Part shown: positions 32,526 through 41,149 of the stretch, piece by piece
How the letters are laid out: the number at the start of each line of letters is the position of its first letter
How positions within the stretch are numbered: position 1 is the stretch's first letter
Assembly: GCA_002293145.1 (NCBI GenBank)
Contig: DBCO01000032.1
Span: 59,916-110,863 of the forward strand
Reading direction: 5' to 3'
Length of the DNA: 50,948 nt
Source: Akkermansiaceae bacterium UBA956
GTDB taxonomy: Bacteria > Verrucomicrobiota > Verrucomicrobiia > Verrucomicrobiales > Akkermansiaceae
The notes under the pieces: model-generated
What the model saw: only the letters and a program-made list of their open reading frames with translations
The model's database searches: none
What the model was told of the DNA's origin: nothing
Position numbers and translations under genes: made by a program

Positions 32526-35500
32526 ATGATTTCCTGGTTTGCCCGTAATCACCTAGCCGCGAATCTCATGATTGGCGTCATCATTCTGTTAGGCGCATAC
32601 TCTGTTTGGAAACGCACGACCTTGGAGGTAAATCCTGCATTTCGTTTTGACGAAGTTCACATCAATGTCGAATACCGTGGCGGAACCCCCGCCGATGTCG
32701 AACGTGCCGTGGTCATTCCGATTGAGCGGGCCATCGAGAATCTTCCCGGCATTGCCTCCATCGAGTCAGAAGCTCGCGCTGGCTCGGGGCGCATCATTGT
32801 TGAAGCTGATACCCTCACCGATCCCGAAGATCTCATGGATGAGCTGCGGCCTCTGGTGCAAGGCATTACCAGCTTTCCCGCCGAGACCGAACCACCACGT
32901 CTCGAAGTGCCGAATAGTTCGCGTTGGTTCGATGTGATCAAGGTCGCCATCACCGGCGAAATGGACGAGGCCGATCTGCTCAAGGCCGCACGCCGCGTTC
33001 GCGATGACTTGGTAGAGCTGCCCGGCATTTCTCAAGCCGATCTGCAAGGTGATTCCCCGCGAGAAATTTCCATCGAAGCCGACCCTGCTCGCTTGCGCGA
33101 CTATGGTCTCACCTACACGGATCTCGCCGAAGCGGTGCGTCGTTCATCGCTCGATGTGCCTGCGGGCCAAATTCAGACTGATGAAGGCAGCTTGATGATC
33201 CGTAGTAGCGGTCAGGCTTTCAACGAAAGTGACTTTGCTAACATCATGGTGGTGAACAATCGTGGAGCTGTCGTGAAGCTGGGTGACGTTGCCAAGGTCA
33301 GCGACGGCTTTGAAGAAAACCGCAAAATTTTGCGCTTCAATGGCAAGCCGGCTTTGTTGGTGGAAGTGCTGCGTTTGAATACGGAGAGCGCCCTAGAGAT
33401 TGCCGAAAATGTCAAAGCCTACGCCGCCAAAGCTCCGCAACGTTTTCCCGCGGGCATCAGCTTACATGTGTGGGATGACTCATCCATCGAACTGAAAGGT
33501 CGTTTGTCCTCGCTGGGCAATTCCCTGTGGCAAAGCTGTTTTCTCGTGATGTTAGTGCTCGGTCTGTTCCTTCGTCCAAGTATTGCTTTTTGGGTTCTTG
33601 TGGGAATTCCTGTTTCTTTCGCAGGCACTTTGTGGGTGATGCCGTACATGGGGTTGACGATCAACGTGATGACAATCTTTGGTTTCATTATTGCGGTTGG
33701 CCTTGTGGTCGACGATGCGATTGTTACCTCCGAAAACATCTACACGAAGATGAATGAGGGCATGAGCGCCGAAGAAGCTGCCATCGTTGGTACCGAGGAA
33801 ATTGCTCTTCCCGTGACATTTGGTTCGCTCACTACGATCGTCGCATTTCTTCCATTGATGTTTTTTGATGGATTCTATGGTACATTCGCGCGGCAAGTTC
33901 CACCTGTAGTGATTGCCATTTTGCTCTTCTCATTGATTGAAGCGAAGTTGTCACTTCCTGCGCACTTGAAATTTCTGAAACCTCTTTCGAGTAAACGTGG
34001 TGCATTTGCAAGATTTCAGAAAAAAGTCGCCGACGGTATGGAGTTTTTCATCGACCGAATTTTTACCCCTCTCCTGGTTTTTGCCACCAAGCACCGTTAC
34101 TCAACATGTTGCTTGTTTTTGGCTCTCGCATTCGCCTCATTCGGTTTAATTAATAGCGGGCGCCTAGGTTTTGTATCAATGCCCAACATTGAAAAAAATC
34201 GTTTGATTGCGAACATCACGATGCCCCGAGAAGCGAAAGTGGAAGATACCGACCGACTCGTGGAACGCTGCGAAAAAGCAGCAGAGCAGTTGAAGAAAGA
34301 GTTCGTCGATCCCGGAACAGGACAATCATTGATCAATGACGTGCTCACCTCAGCGGGAGGTTGGCCCGGACGACCAGGCGTGGATGCTCGATCAGGATTT
34401 GTGCTTGTGACGATTGTCGATGCGACAGAGCGCTCTGAGCCAGGACCCACAGCCAAAGAGATTTTACAAAGATGGAAAGAATTGTGCGGAGAAATGAGTG
34501 AAGCGCAATCGTTTTACCTGATGGTAGACGGTGGGCGTGGCTTTCGCGGCGATGGTGGAGGTGAGTCAATGGAGATTGAGGTGCGTGGACCAGCCTCGGA
34601 GGATCGTGATAATCTCATCGAGGAAATGGAGTTACTCTTGAAATCCTATGCGGGCATATCCAGTGCTGGTAGTAACTTGGCGCGTAATCGCGATGAACTT
34701 GTCATCTCGATTCGACCTGAAGGTGAGGCGCTTGGCCTAACGCAACGTGAGCTTGGTCGACAAGTGCGCGCATCATTTTTCGGTGAGCAAGCTCAACGGG
34801 TGCAGCGTGAAATTGACGACATCCGCGTCATGGTCCGTCTTCCCCTAGAAATGCGTCAATCGCTACACACGCTCGAAAGTATGCGCATTCAGGTGCCGGG
34901 CGGCGGAGTAGCTCCGCTCTCGACTGTCGCCGATGTCCGCTTTGCCAAAGCCCGCTCGGAGATCGCTCGCACGAATGGTGCACAAGCCGTCACGCTATGG
35001 GCGCAAGCGGATGACTCCTCTGTGGATATCGTCGAGATCGGTCGCGATCTGGAACCACGCATCAACGAACTTTTCATGAGTTATCCGTCCCTCTCATGGA
35101 AATATACCGGCTATCTCGCCGAGCATGAGGAAACCAATCATCGCATTGTGTTAGGTGCTGTAGCAGTTTTACTTGGTCTTTATTTTCTTTTGGTGATCCC
35201 GTTCAAATCACTGCTACAACCCTTTTATATTTTGCTGTCGATTCCCTTTGGCGTCATCGGTGCTCTGTTAGGTCACTTGATCATGGATGTGACGCCATCA
35301 TTCCTTTCAGCCTTTGGAATTCTGGCGGTTGCTGGGATCGTGGTCAACAATGCCATCGTTATGATCGATTTCATCAATCAGCATCGTGCGGCCGGGATGT
35401 CGGATTTTGATGCCGTTGTTGGAGCTGGCACCAAACGCTTTCGGCCAATTTTGCTGACTTCCTTGACAACTTTCGTAGGGCTTATCCCGACCATCACAGA

Positions 35501-35651
35501 TGATTCTGTCCAAGGCCAGTTTTTGATACCCATGGCCGTTTCGCTAGCCTTCGGCATCTTGTTCTCCACGATCATCACTCTTTTCCTCATTCCCTCCTTC
35601 TTCCTAATCACCGAGACCTGGCTCGCCCGCCTGCGCCGTGCTTGGTCGTGA
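32526..35651 (+). CDS. RND-family efflux permease (AcrB/HAE-type)
   Basis: A 1041-residue inner-membrane exporter driven by proton flux. The N-terminus 'MISWFARNHLAANLMIGVII' is the first membrane helix, followed by a large porter domain. TM4 carries the paired acidic residues in 'VGLVVDDAIVTSENI', and a second half repeats the plan, ending 'LFLIPSFFLI'. The ATG at 32526 fits the family start; a longer frame has no support. Unusually, neither a membrane-fusion protein nor an outer-membrane channel lies beside it, so partners must be encoded elsewhere or the protein works alone (as some HAE2/3-like members do). Substrate unknown. Confidence 0.93.
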   Translation: MISWFARNHLAANLMIGVIILLGAYSVWKRTTLEVNPAFRFDEVHINVEYRGGTPADVERAVVIPIERAIENLPGIASIESEARAGSGRIIVEADTLTDPEDLMDELRPLVQGITSFPAETEPPRLEVPNSSRWFDVIKVAITGEMDEADLLKAARRVRDDLVELPGISQADLQGDSPREISIEADPARLRDYGLTYTDLAEAVRRSSLDVPAGQIQTDEGSLMIRSSGQAFNESDFANIMVVNNRGAVVKLGDVAKVSDGFEENRKILRFNGKPALLVEVLRLNTESALEIAENVKAYAAKAPQRFPAGISLHVWDDSSIELKGRLSSLGNSLWQSCFLVMLVLGLFLRPSIAFWVLVGIPVSFAGTLWVMPYMGLTINVMTIFGFIIAVGLVVDDAIVTSENIYTKMNEGMSAEEAAIVGTEEIALPVTFGSLTTIVAFLPLMFFDGFYGTFARQVPPVVIAILLFSLIEAKLSLPAHLKFLKPLSSKRGAFARFQKKVADGMEFFIDRIFTPLLVFATKHRYSTCCLFLALAFASFGLINSGRLGFVSMPNIEKNRLIANITMPREAKVEDTDRLVERCEKAAEQLKKEFVDPGTGQSLINDVLTSAGGWPGRPGVDARSGFVLVTIVDATERSEPGPTAKEILQRWKELCGEMSEAQSFYLMVDGGRGFRGDGGGESMEIEVRGPASEDRDNLIEEMELLLKSYAGISSAGSNLARNRDELVISIRPEGEALGLTQRELGRQVRASFFGEQAQRVQREIDDIRVMVRLPLEMRQSLHTLESMRIQVPGGGVAPLSTVADVRFAKARSEIARTNGAQAVTLWAQADDSSVDIVEIGRDLEPRINELFMSYPSLSWKYTGYLAEHEETNHRIVLGAVAVLLGLYFLLVIPFKSLLQPFYILLSIPFGVIGALLGHLIMDVTPSFLSAFGILAVAGIVVNNAIVMIDFINQHRAAGMSDFDAVVGAGTKRFRPILLTSLTTFVGLIPTITDDSVQGQFLIPMAVSLAFGILFSTIITLFLIPSFFLITETWLARLRRAWS

Positions 35652-35773
35652 TCATTGACAGTGGCGTAGGCGTCTCGCCTCCCTGCCTAATGACTCAATA
35701 GAAGTTCTCCACCAGATTTCCTCAACCCAATTTAAATGCTGACTTTCTGGGCGGCATCGCTAGTGTTTGTTGC

Positions 35774-37420
35774 ATGATTCGATTTACTTTTCTGCCAACC
35801 ACTTTCTTCGTGCTGTGTTTCTCGATTTTCACTGGCACTGCTGCGGAAAAAAGAAAACCGAATGTGCTGTTGATTTGCGTGGATGATCTCAAGCCTCTCT
35901 TGGGCTGCTATGGAGATCCGCATGCGAAGACTCCACATCTGGATCGCTTGGCGAAGAGGTCGGTGGTCATGGAGGCCGCATACTGCAATCAAGCGGTGTG
36001 CTCGCCATCGCGTAATGCCCTGATGACAGGATTGCGCCCCCAAACGCTGGGCATCTATGATCTTGGCACCAATTTTCGCAAGTCGCGACCAGACGCAATC
36101 ACCATGGCGCAGCATTTTCGCAAGCAGGGATTCCGCGCAGAAGCGATGGGGAAAATTTTCCACGTCGGTCATGGCAATGGCGAAGATGCGGCATCGTGGG
36201 ATGTTCCGCATTTCTCGGGCGGCAGAGCTGGCATGTATCAGTCTCCCGAAAATCGCAACGTGCAGCGCAAAAAGAACGGTAATGGGCCGGCCTATGAAAA
36301 CGCCGATGTTGCCGATGATGCGTATCCCGATGGCGTGGTTGCTGCCGAGGCCATTGGTCGTCTCACGGAGGCTGTCAAACGTCCTGAAACGCCCTTCTTT
36401 CTGGCTGTTGGGTTCGTGAAGCCACACCTGCCTTTTTGCGCACCCAAAAAATACTGGGATATGCATGATCCGGCAAAACTTCCCTTGCCCACGGTGACCG
36501 AGCCACCGTTTGGGGCACCGAGCTATGCGCCACAGTTTGGTGGAGAACTGCGGAACTACCAAGATATCCCTCGCCAAGGTGCCTTGTCGCAAGATTCGCA
36601 ACGCACGCTGGTTCACGGCTACTACGCGGCGACCAGCTACATGGACGCCCAATTGGGTCGAGTGCTGGACAAGCTGGATGAATTGAAACTAACAAAACAT
36701 ACGATCATCGTCCTTTGGGGGGATCATGGTTGGCATCTCGGCGACCATGGCATGTGGTGCAAGCATACCAACTACGAACAGGCAGCGCGCATTCCCTTGC
36801 TCATTTCGGCCCCTGGCGTTGCGCCTGCGCAAACCAAAGCCTTTGTGGAGACGGTGGACATTTTTCCCACGCTCAGCGAGATGGCTGGGTTGCCTATACC
36901 TGCTGGGATCGATGGTGTAAGCTTCGCAAAAGTGTTGCGCGCACCTGAAACGGCGGCACGTGAGTCGATCATCCACGTGTATCCTCGCAATAAACTGTTA
37001 GGTCGAGCTATTCGCACCGCTCGCTATCGCATGGTCGAATGGAAAGTGCCAGGAGCCGAAACGTCCACCGCCGAATACGAGCTGTACGATTACGAAAAAG
37101 ATTCACTCGAGACCAAAAATCTCGCAGCCTCAGAGCCGGAAGTTCTTGCCACGTTGAAAGTCATCCTCGCTGCGCATCCCGAGGCCAAACCGCAGCTCAG
37201 AATTGGTAATCAAGCTCCCGCTGCACCTGCGGGCAAGCCTCGTCAAGATCGTGGCGCGATGTTTGATCGACGTGATTTGAATCAGGACAAAAAATTGACA
37301 CGCGAAGAGTTTCTCACCAATCAGCCTGCCCCCGCAGCCGCCCCAACGCGATTTTTGCAGTTTGATAAGGATCAAAATGGCACCCTGACGCGCGAAGAAT
37401 TTGTCAGCGGAGGCAGATGA
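35774..37420 (+). CDS. Secreted sulfatase (iduronate-2-sulfatase-like) with C-terminal EF-hand-like repeats
   Basis: 548 residues. A signal peptide (1-23) precedes 'NVLLICVDDLKP' with the metal-binding Asp37-Asp38. The formylglycine motif is C76-S-P-S-R80 in 'NQAVCSPSRNALMTG', so the cysteine type is retained and needs a maturase. 'LWGDHGWHLGDHGMW' (about 315-330) is typical of S1 sulfatases. The last 55 residues hold two EF-hand-like loops, 'DRRDLNQDKKLTREEF' and 'DKDQNGTLTREEF', probably calcium sites. It would desulfate a glycan outside the cell. No anaerobic maturase (anSME) or transporter lies nearby. Confidence 0.92.
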   Translation: MIRFTFLPTTFFVLCFSIFTGTAAEKRKPNVLLICVDDLKPLLGCYGDPHAKTPHLDRLAKRSVVMEAAYCNQAVCSPSRNALMTGLRPQTLGIYDLGTNFRKSRPDAITMAQHFRKQGFRAEAMGKIFHVGHGNGEDAASWDVPHFSGGRAGMYQSPENRNVQRKKNGNGPAYENADVADDAYPDGVVAAEAIGRLTEAVKRPETPFFLAVGFVKPHLPFCAPKKYWDMHDPAKLPLPTVTEPPFGAPSYAPQFGGELRNYQDIPRQGALSQDSQRTLVHGYYAATSYMDAQLGRVLDKLDELKLTKHTIIVLWGDHGWHLGDHGMWCKHTNYEQAARIPLLISAPGVAPAQTKAFVETVDIFPTLSEMAGLPIPAGIDGVSFAKVLRAPETAARESIIHVYPRNKLLGRAIRTARYRMVEWKVPGAETSTAEYELYDYEKDSLETKNLAASEPEVLATLKVILAAHPEAKPQLRIGNQAPAAPAGKPRQDRGAMFDRRDLNQDKKLTREEFLTNQPAPAAAPTRFLQFDKDQNGTLTREEFVSGGR

Positions 37421-37492
37421 CGCCGCTGCATGGCGGTGAAATAACGGAACTGGCCTAGGCTTTTTGATAAGTCGAGGCTCTAAGATAGACTT

Positions 37493-37681
37493 ATGACCAC
37501 ACAATACCATACTGATGAGCGTGGCGCCAAAGTGGCGGTGGTGATTCCTATTGCAGACTACGATGCTCTGGTGGAGGATATTACTGATCTTGCGTGTGTT
37601 GCTGAATGTCGTGATGAAGAGCGCGTATCGTGGGAGGACGTTAAAAAGCAATTGATCACCGATGGACTCCTATCGAATTGA
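37493..37681 (+). CDS. Short antitoxin (Phd/RelB-like) of a second toxin-antitoxin locus
   Basis: 62 residues, 'MTTQYHTDERGAKVAVVIPI' then 'YDALVEDITDLACVAE' and 'EDVKKQLITDGLLSN'. This is the layout of the small antitoxins paired with RelE-type toxins: a strand-strand-helix N-terminal dimer domain and a toxin-wrapping helix. It overlaps the toxin frame by 20 bp. Because the toxin is frameshifted, the antitoxin may be a leftover or may still regulate. The exact antitoxin family is not certain. Confidence 0.75.
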   Translation: MTTQYHTDERGAKVAVVIPIADYDALVEDITDLACVAECRDEERVSWEDVKKQLITDGLLSN

Positions 37682-37921
37682 ATTTGCTCGTTCGGCGACG
37701 AAGGATTTACGAACGATAGATCGTCAATGGCTGCCAAGAATTGTTTCTGCAATTGATGCCTTAGCTGATGATCCTAGGTCGTCAGGTTGAAGAAGCTCGT
37801 AGGTTCTGAACATACATACCGAATTCGCGTTGGTGATTATCGTATCGTTTATGATATACACGGTGCCAAGCTTGACGTGTCGGTTATCCGTGTCAGGCAT
37901 CGTCGTGATGTATACCGATAA
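37662..37921 (+). pseudogene. RelE-family toxin with a one-base frameshift
   Basis: From the ATG at 37662, 'MDSYRIEFARSATKDLRTID' continues to 'DDPRSSG' and then stops at TGA near 37788. Shifting one frame gives 'LKKLVGSEHTYRIRVGDYRI' followed by 'HRRDVYR' and TAA at 37919-37921. Together they make a normal RelE of about 86 residues, so one T is missing between 'SSG' and 'LKKL'. The downstream half carries the catalytic-side strands, so the toxin cannot be made unless ribosomes slip or the base call is wrong. Confidence 0.85.
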
Positions 37922-37976
37922 GATCAAGAAGACGAATAAGTAAGTTGTGGCAACAGACAATGGGCTGTGGTTGGTT

Positions 37977-38003
37977 AGAAGCGGACTAAAGTCCGCTCTC
38001 CAT
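37977..38003. repeat. Palindromic element after a minus-strand gene, second copy
   Basis: 'agaagcggactaaagtccgct' type sequence with arms agcggact/agtccgct and a 2-base loop. It is almost identical to 18611-18638 and lies 5 bp from the stop of the gene on its right, read in the same direction as in the first copy. Together they suggest a repeat family found after stop codons. Confidence 0.65.
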
Positions 38004-38007
38004 TATT

Positions 38008-39291
38008 TTAGGGATTGGCGGTATTTTGGAGGCGGAGGCTGGTGGGGCTGGGGCGATCGATGGTGAGCCAGCGTCCTTCGGGGGTTTGCGCGGGTTTTCC
38101 GGGGGTGAGATCGGTGTCTGAGCCGGTGAAGTAGGAGCCCATGCCGCAGAAGCCGGTCAGGGCTTTGGTGGTGGTGGCTGCATCAGCAAATTCGACGATC
38201 CAGATGAGGTGGTGGGTGCGGTCATCGGTGGCGTAGAGTCGCCATTGGTCATCGACGAGTTGCTCGGCGATGTCGCGCGAGGCTTGCACATCTCCGAGAG
38301 GATCGAGCCAGAGACGCAGGCCGAGAGCCCCGCCGCTGTCTTCGAGGACGATTTCGCCAGGGGTGGTGGGCAGGGTTACTTTTTTGTCGGGCAGATTGCG
38401 CTCGAACAAATACATCAGCTCTGCCGTTTTGGTCGGCGGTTGGTGAAGGGCTTTGTGGAGCTGGTCTTGGCTTTGGAGGATCGCTTGATCGGCAAAGGTT
38501 TTGCCTTCTTGGCTGAGGAAAGACATCAGGCCTTGGAGGAAGGGCGGCATGCTCAGGAGCAGTTGGCTGGCCTCGTTGTCTTGCTTGAGTGACATGAAGC
38601 CGATGGAGCGGGCATTGTCTTGGTAGTATTTGGCCTCGACTCCTGCGGCGACTCCGGTGTGGAGGGCATCGCGCGCGCGCATGGTTTCGTCGGTGATTTC
38701 CCCTTTGGCCATGGGGTAATGTTGTTCTAACAAAATGCGAGTTAAAACGCGGAGCAGCGATGCTTGATCGGGCACGTTTTCGAGCTGAAAGCGATCGGTG
38801 ACCCAACCTTCGCCGCTGACTTCATCGAACCAGGCACGAGCACCGACTGCACGTAGGGCGGAGAGTTGACCGAGCAATCGATCTTCGGGACCGAGCCACC
38901 CAACAAGCTTGTAGGCTTTTTCTCGATCATCGATGCCACCGGGGCCGAAGCGCGCTTCGATCGAGGCCGCGACGCGGTCGCGCAGTTCTTCATTAGCGAT
39001 TTGGTGTATGATGGGGGTCGAGCGAAAACTCAGACTGAGTTGTTTTTCGATGCGTGTCACGAGTTCCGGAGGAACGGCAAATGCGCCACCACCTTGGCTC
39101 AGTGAGCGCAGTGCTTCGTTTTCTTTCGTGAGCTGATCGATCTGTTGCTGAAGCGCGACGACTTCAACAGAATCGCTGGGATTATCCTCGCGAGCGAGAG
39201 ATTTCCATTGTGCTCCCTGCATCCAGCCAGCTGCAGCGAGGGCAGTACCCAAAAGAATCGGCAGAAGTTGTTGCGGTGGCAACTGCATCAT
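38008..39291 (-). CDS. Exported protein of unknown function with coiled coil
   Basis: 427 residues. A short hydrophobic N-terminal segment (about 8-22) is followed by a coiled-coil stretch (about 42-65, 'LQQQIDQLTKENEALRSL'), then a long helical region ending in a beta-rich C-terminus ('IDRPSPTSLRLQNTANP'). No motif that I recognise. It is the second gene of a pair: its start overlaps the stop of the upstream gene by 4 bp, so the two are translated together. Probable envelope protein; function unknown. Confidence 0.65.
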   Translation of the reverse strand: MMQLPPQQLLPILLGTALAAAGWMQGAQWKSLAREDNPSDSVEVVALQQQIDQLTKENEALRSLSQGGGAFAVPPELVTRIEKQLSLSFRSTPIIHQIANEELRDRVAASIEARFGPGGIDDREKAYKLVGWLGPEDRLLGQLSALRAVGARAWFDEVSGEGWVTDRFQLENVPDQASLLRVLTRILLEQHYPMAKGEITDETMRARDALHTGVAAGVEAKYYQDNARSIGFMSLKQDNEASQLLLSMPPFLQGLMSFLSQEGKTFADQAILQSQDQLHKALHQPPTKTAELMYLFERNLPDKKVTLPTTPGEIVLEDSGGALGLRLWLDPLGDVQASRDIAEQLVDDQWRLYATDDRTHHLIWIVEFADAATTTKALTGFCGMGSYFTGSDTDLTPGKPAQTPEGRWLTIDRPSPTSLRLQNTANP

Positions 39292-39866
39292 TTTTCCGTG
39301 GGGGCGGCGTCGGATGGCTCGTCTTTGGTTTGGTCTTCGAAAGGATTGCTTTCAAGAGCGGACGGACGGGCATACATTTCCTCGGCAGTTTTTCCCGCGA
39401 ATAGTCCAAGGGCGATCGGCTTGTTTTGCTTACCGTTGGCATCGTAGGTGTAAATGAAGCGGCGCACAGGCATTTCAAACTTACCTGTGGGATCGAGACG
39501 CTTGACGCGGGCATCGAAGAGTTGTTCCTCGACGAGCAGTCCGGTGTTCGCATCGTAGCCGTAGCGGGCCTTGAAGAGTTCTTGCTTCAGACCATCATAG
39601 ATTTTGCAGCCGAGGGGATTTCCTTGGCGATCCATCCGATAGACGGTGAGCATGCTGAGCACCGAGTTCGCATTGAAGGTACGTTTTTCGAGAACTTCAT
39701 TGCTGGGGGTGCGGCGGAAGACTGCAGTGGAGCCATCTTGATTGCGCATCACGCGCACGTATTGGCTATCCATCGCCTTGGTGGGATCGATGTCGTTCAT
39801 CACTTGAGCACAGCCAAAAGGCATGACGATCAGTGAGAGAAGATAAGTCAAAGCACGCTTTATCAT
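39288..39866 (-). CDS. Secreted protein of unknown function
   Basis: About 192 residues from the ATG at 39866, which begins a signal peptide (MIKRALTYLLSLIVMPFGCA). A longer frame exists upstream but lacks support. The mature part contains 'RVMRNQDGSTAVFRRTPSNE', 'VYRMDRQGNPLGCKIYDG' and 'ARYGYDANTGLLVEEQLFDA', a tandem pattern of short strands with Tyr/Asp turns like the 'YxYDxxG' repeats of beta-barrel or Rhs-like shells, though far too few to say so. It overlaps the downstream gene by 4 bp (operon). Confidence 0.6.
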   Translation of the reverse strand: MIKRALTYLLSLIVMPFGCAQVMNDIDPTKAMDSQYVRVMRNQDGSTAVFRRTPSNEVLEKRTFNANSVLSMLTVYRMDRQGNPLGCKIYDGLKQELFKARYGYDANTGLLVEEQLFDARVKRLDPTGKFEMPVRRFIYTYDANGKQNKPIALGLFAGKTAEEMYARPSALESNPFEDQTKDEPSDAAPTEK

Positions 39867-40114
39867 GGGCAGAGACTGCCAAATGGCGGGGGTATTGGCA
39901 AGAGTAGATTTTTTCAACAGCCGCTTTGATCTAAGCAGCCCATATCGCGCGCGCAATCGAGTTCATTCTGGCATTGAGCAGGGCGGTGGGGTTGGGGCAT
40001 TGCTGGCGAGCCTGCATGTTTGGCGAGGTCGAAGAGCTGCGGGGTATTTGTGACAAAGTAAATGCATTAGCCAACTGGCCGAAGCAAGCTGCCGCATTCG
40101 TCGGGATCCTCGAC

Positions 40115-41143
40115 TCATGGTGCCGGCGGCGTGGGCTTGGTCGGGGCGTTGAGAGTGATGGCGCGGACGGGCGCGCCGTCGAGGTTGTGCACGGCGGCGG
40201 TGATGATGGGAGGAGTGCGGGTCCAATCGACGCTGAGTGTGCCGAAGTTGTTTTGGCCGTAATTTTCGCCGATTCTGTGGCGATTAATTTCCTTGGGATT
40301 GCCGCCGCTGCTTTGAGTGAGAGCGCTGGAGGTGATCTCGGTGAGTGGGTAGCCAATGGGGTTTGATGCGGATGTTTCTTCGCGAAGTTGTGAGATTTCG
40401 GCGAGATGGCGATCACCGCTGAGAATGATCACGGGAGCCGATTTTGGTGCTGCTAACAGATCAAAAAGACGCTTGCGAGCTTTACCGAAATTGGACCATT
40501 TTTCGAAACGATGATCCTCGGGCACGACTTGAAAGCTGGAGATGAGGACGTTGATTTGTGCTTTGCTGGTCGCGAGTGCGCCTTCCAGCCATTTCCATTG
40601 TGCTTCGCCTAAAATGTCGCCATCGCTGCCGATATCATCGCGGAAATAGCGGGTATCGAGAAGAATGAAGCGGATTTTCTGTTCCGTGGGTCCGAAATCG
40701 CGGAAGGTGTAGATGCCTTCTTGGCTGCGGCGTTTGGAGGTGGCTGGTTCGCGTAGGAAATCGAGGAATACCTGCTGGGATTCGACGCGGTTGGGGTAGT
40801 TTTTTCCTGCATCGTTGGCGCCGAAGTCATGGTCATCCCAGGTGCCGATGACGGGGCAGAGGTCGCAGATTTCACGATACGAAGGGCGGTGTTGCTGGAG
40901 TTCGTATTTTTCACGCAACACGGCAGTGCTGGGTGAATCGCCGTAGATGTTATCGCCCATCCAGATGAAAAGCTGCGGTTTGTAGGCGAGGATCGATTGA
41001 AAAATCGGCGCGGTCTTTGATTCATGGCAGCACGAGCCAAAAACAATGCGGGTGAGCGCGGGATTAAGCGTATCTTGGGCAGGGGCCAGAGGGATTAGGC
41101 TCAGTGCCAGCAGACTGATGATGAGGTTTTTTTTGCGCAGCAT
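40115..41143 (-). CDS. PhoD-like secreted phosphatase/phosphodiesterase
   Basis: 342 residues with a signal peptide (MLRKKNLIISLLALSLIPLAPAQ region, cleaved after 'APA'). Metallophosphatase signatures are visible: 'FGSCCHESKTAP', 'WMGDNIYGD', 'TWDDHDFGANDAG' and 'LSGDRHLAEI', matching the alkaline phosphatase D family. It probably releases phosphate from phosphodiesters outside the cytoplasm. It starts 6 bp after rseP and would be co-transcribed with it. Confidence 0.88.
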   Translation of the reverse strand: MLRKKNLIISLLALSLIPLAPAQDTLNPALTRIVFGSCCHESKTAPIFQSILAYKPQLFIWMGDNIYGDSPSTAVLREKYELQQHRPSYREICDLCPVIGTWDDHDFGANDAGKNYPNRVESQQVFLDFLREPATSKRRSQEGIYTFRDFGPTEQKIRFILLDTRYFRDDIGSDGDILGEAQWKWLEGALATSKAQINVLISSFQVVPEDHRFEKWSNFGKARKRLFDLLAAPKSAPVIILSGDRHLAEISQLREETSASNPIGYPLTEITSSALTQSSGGNPKEINRHRIGENYGQNNFGTLSVDWTRTPPIITAAVHNLDGAPVRAITLNAPTKPTPPAP

Positions 41144-41149
41144 GGGTTT

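Noticed and set aside
35660..35690. 'aggcgtctcgcct' hairpin after the RND gene.
   Set aside because: A 5-bp stem alone with no T run; listed here rather than as a terminator.
39931..40226. Minus-strand open frames after the PhoD-like gene, one beginning at an ATGA overlap.
   Set aside because: Short, arginine-rich and without any domain-like pattern, so not supported.
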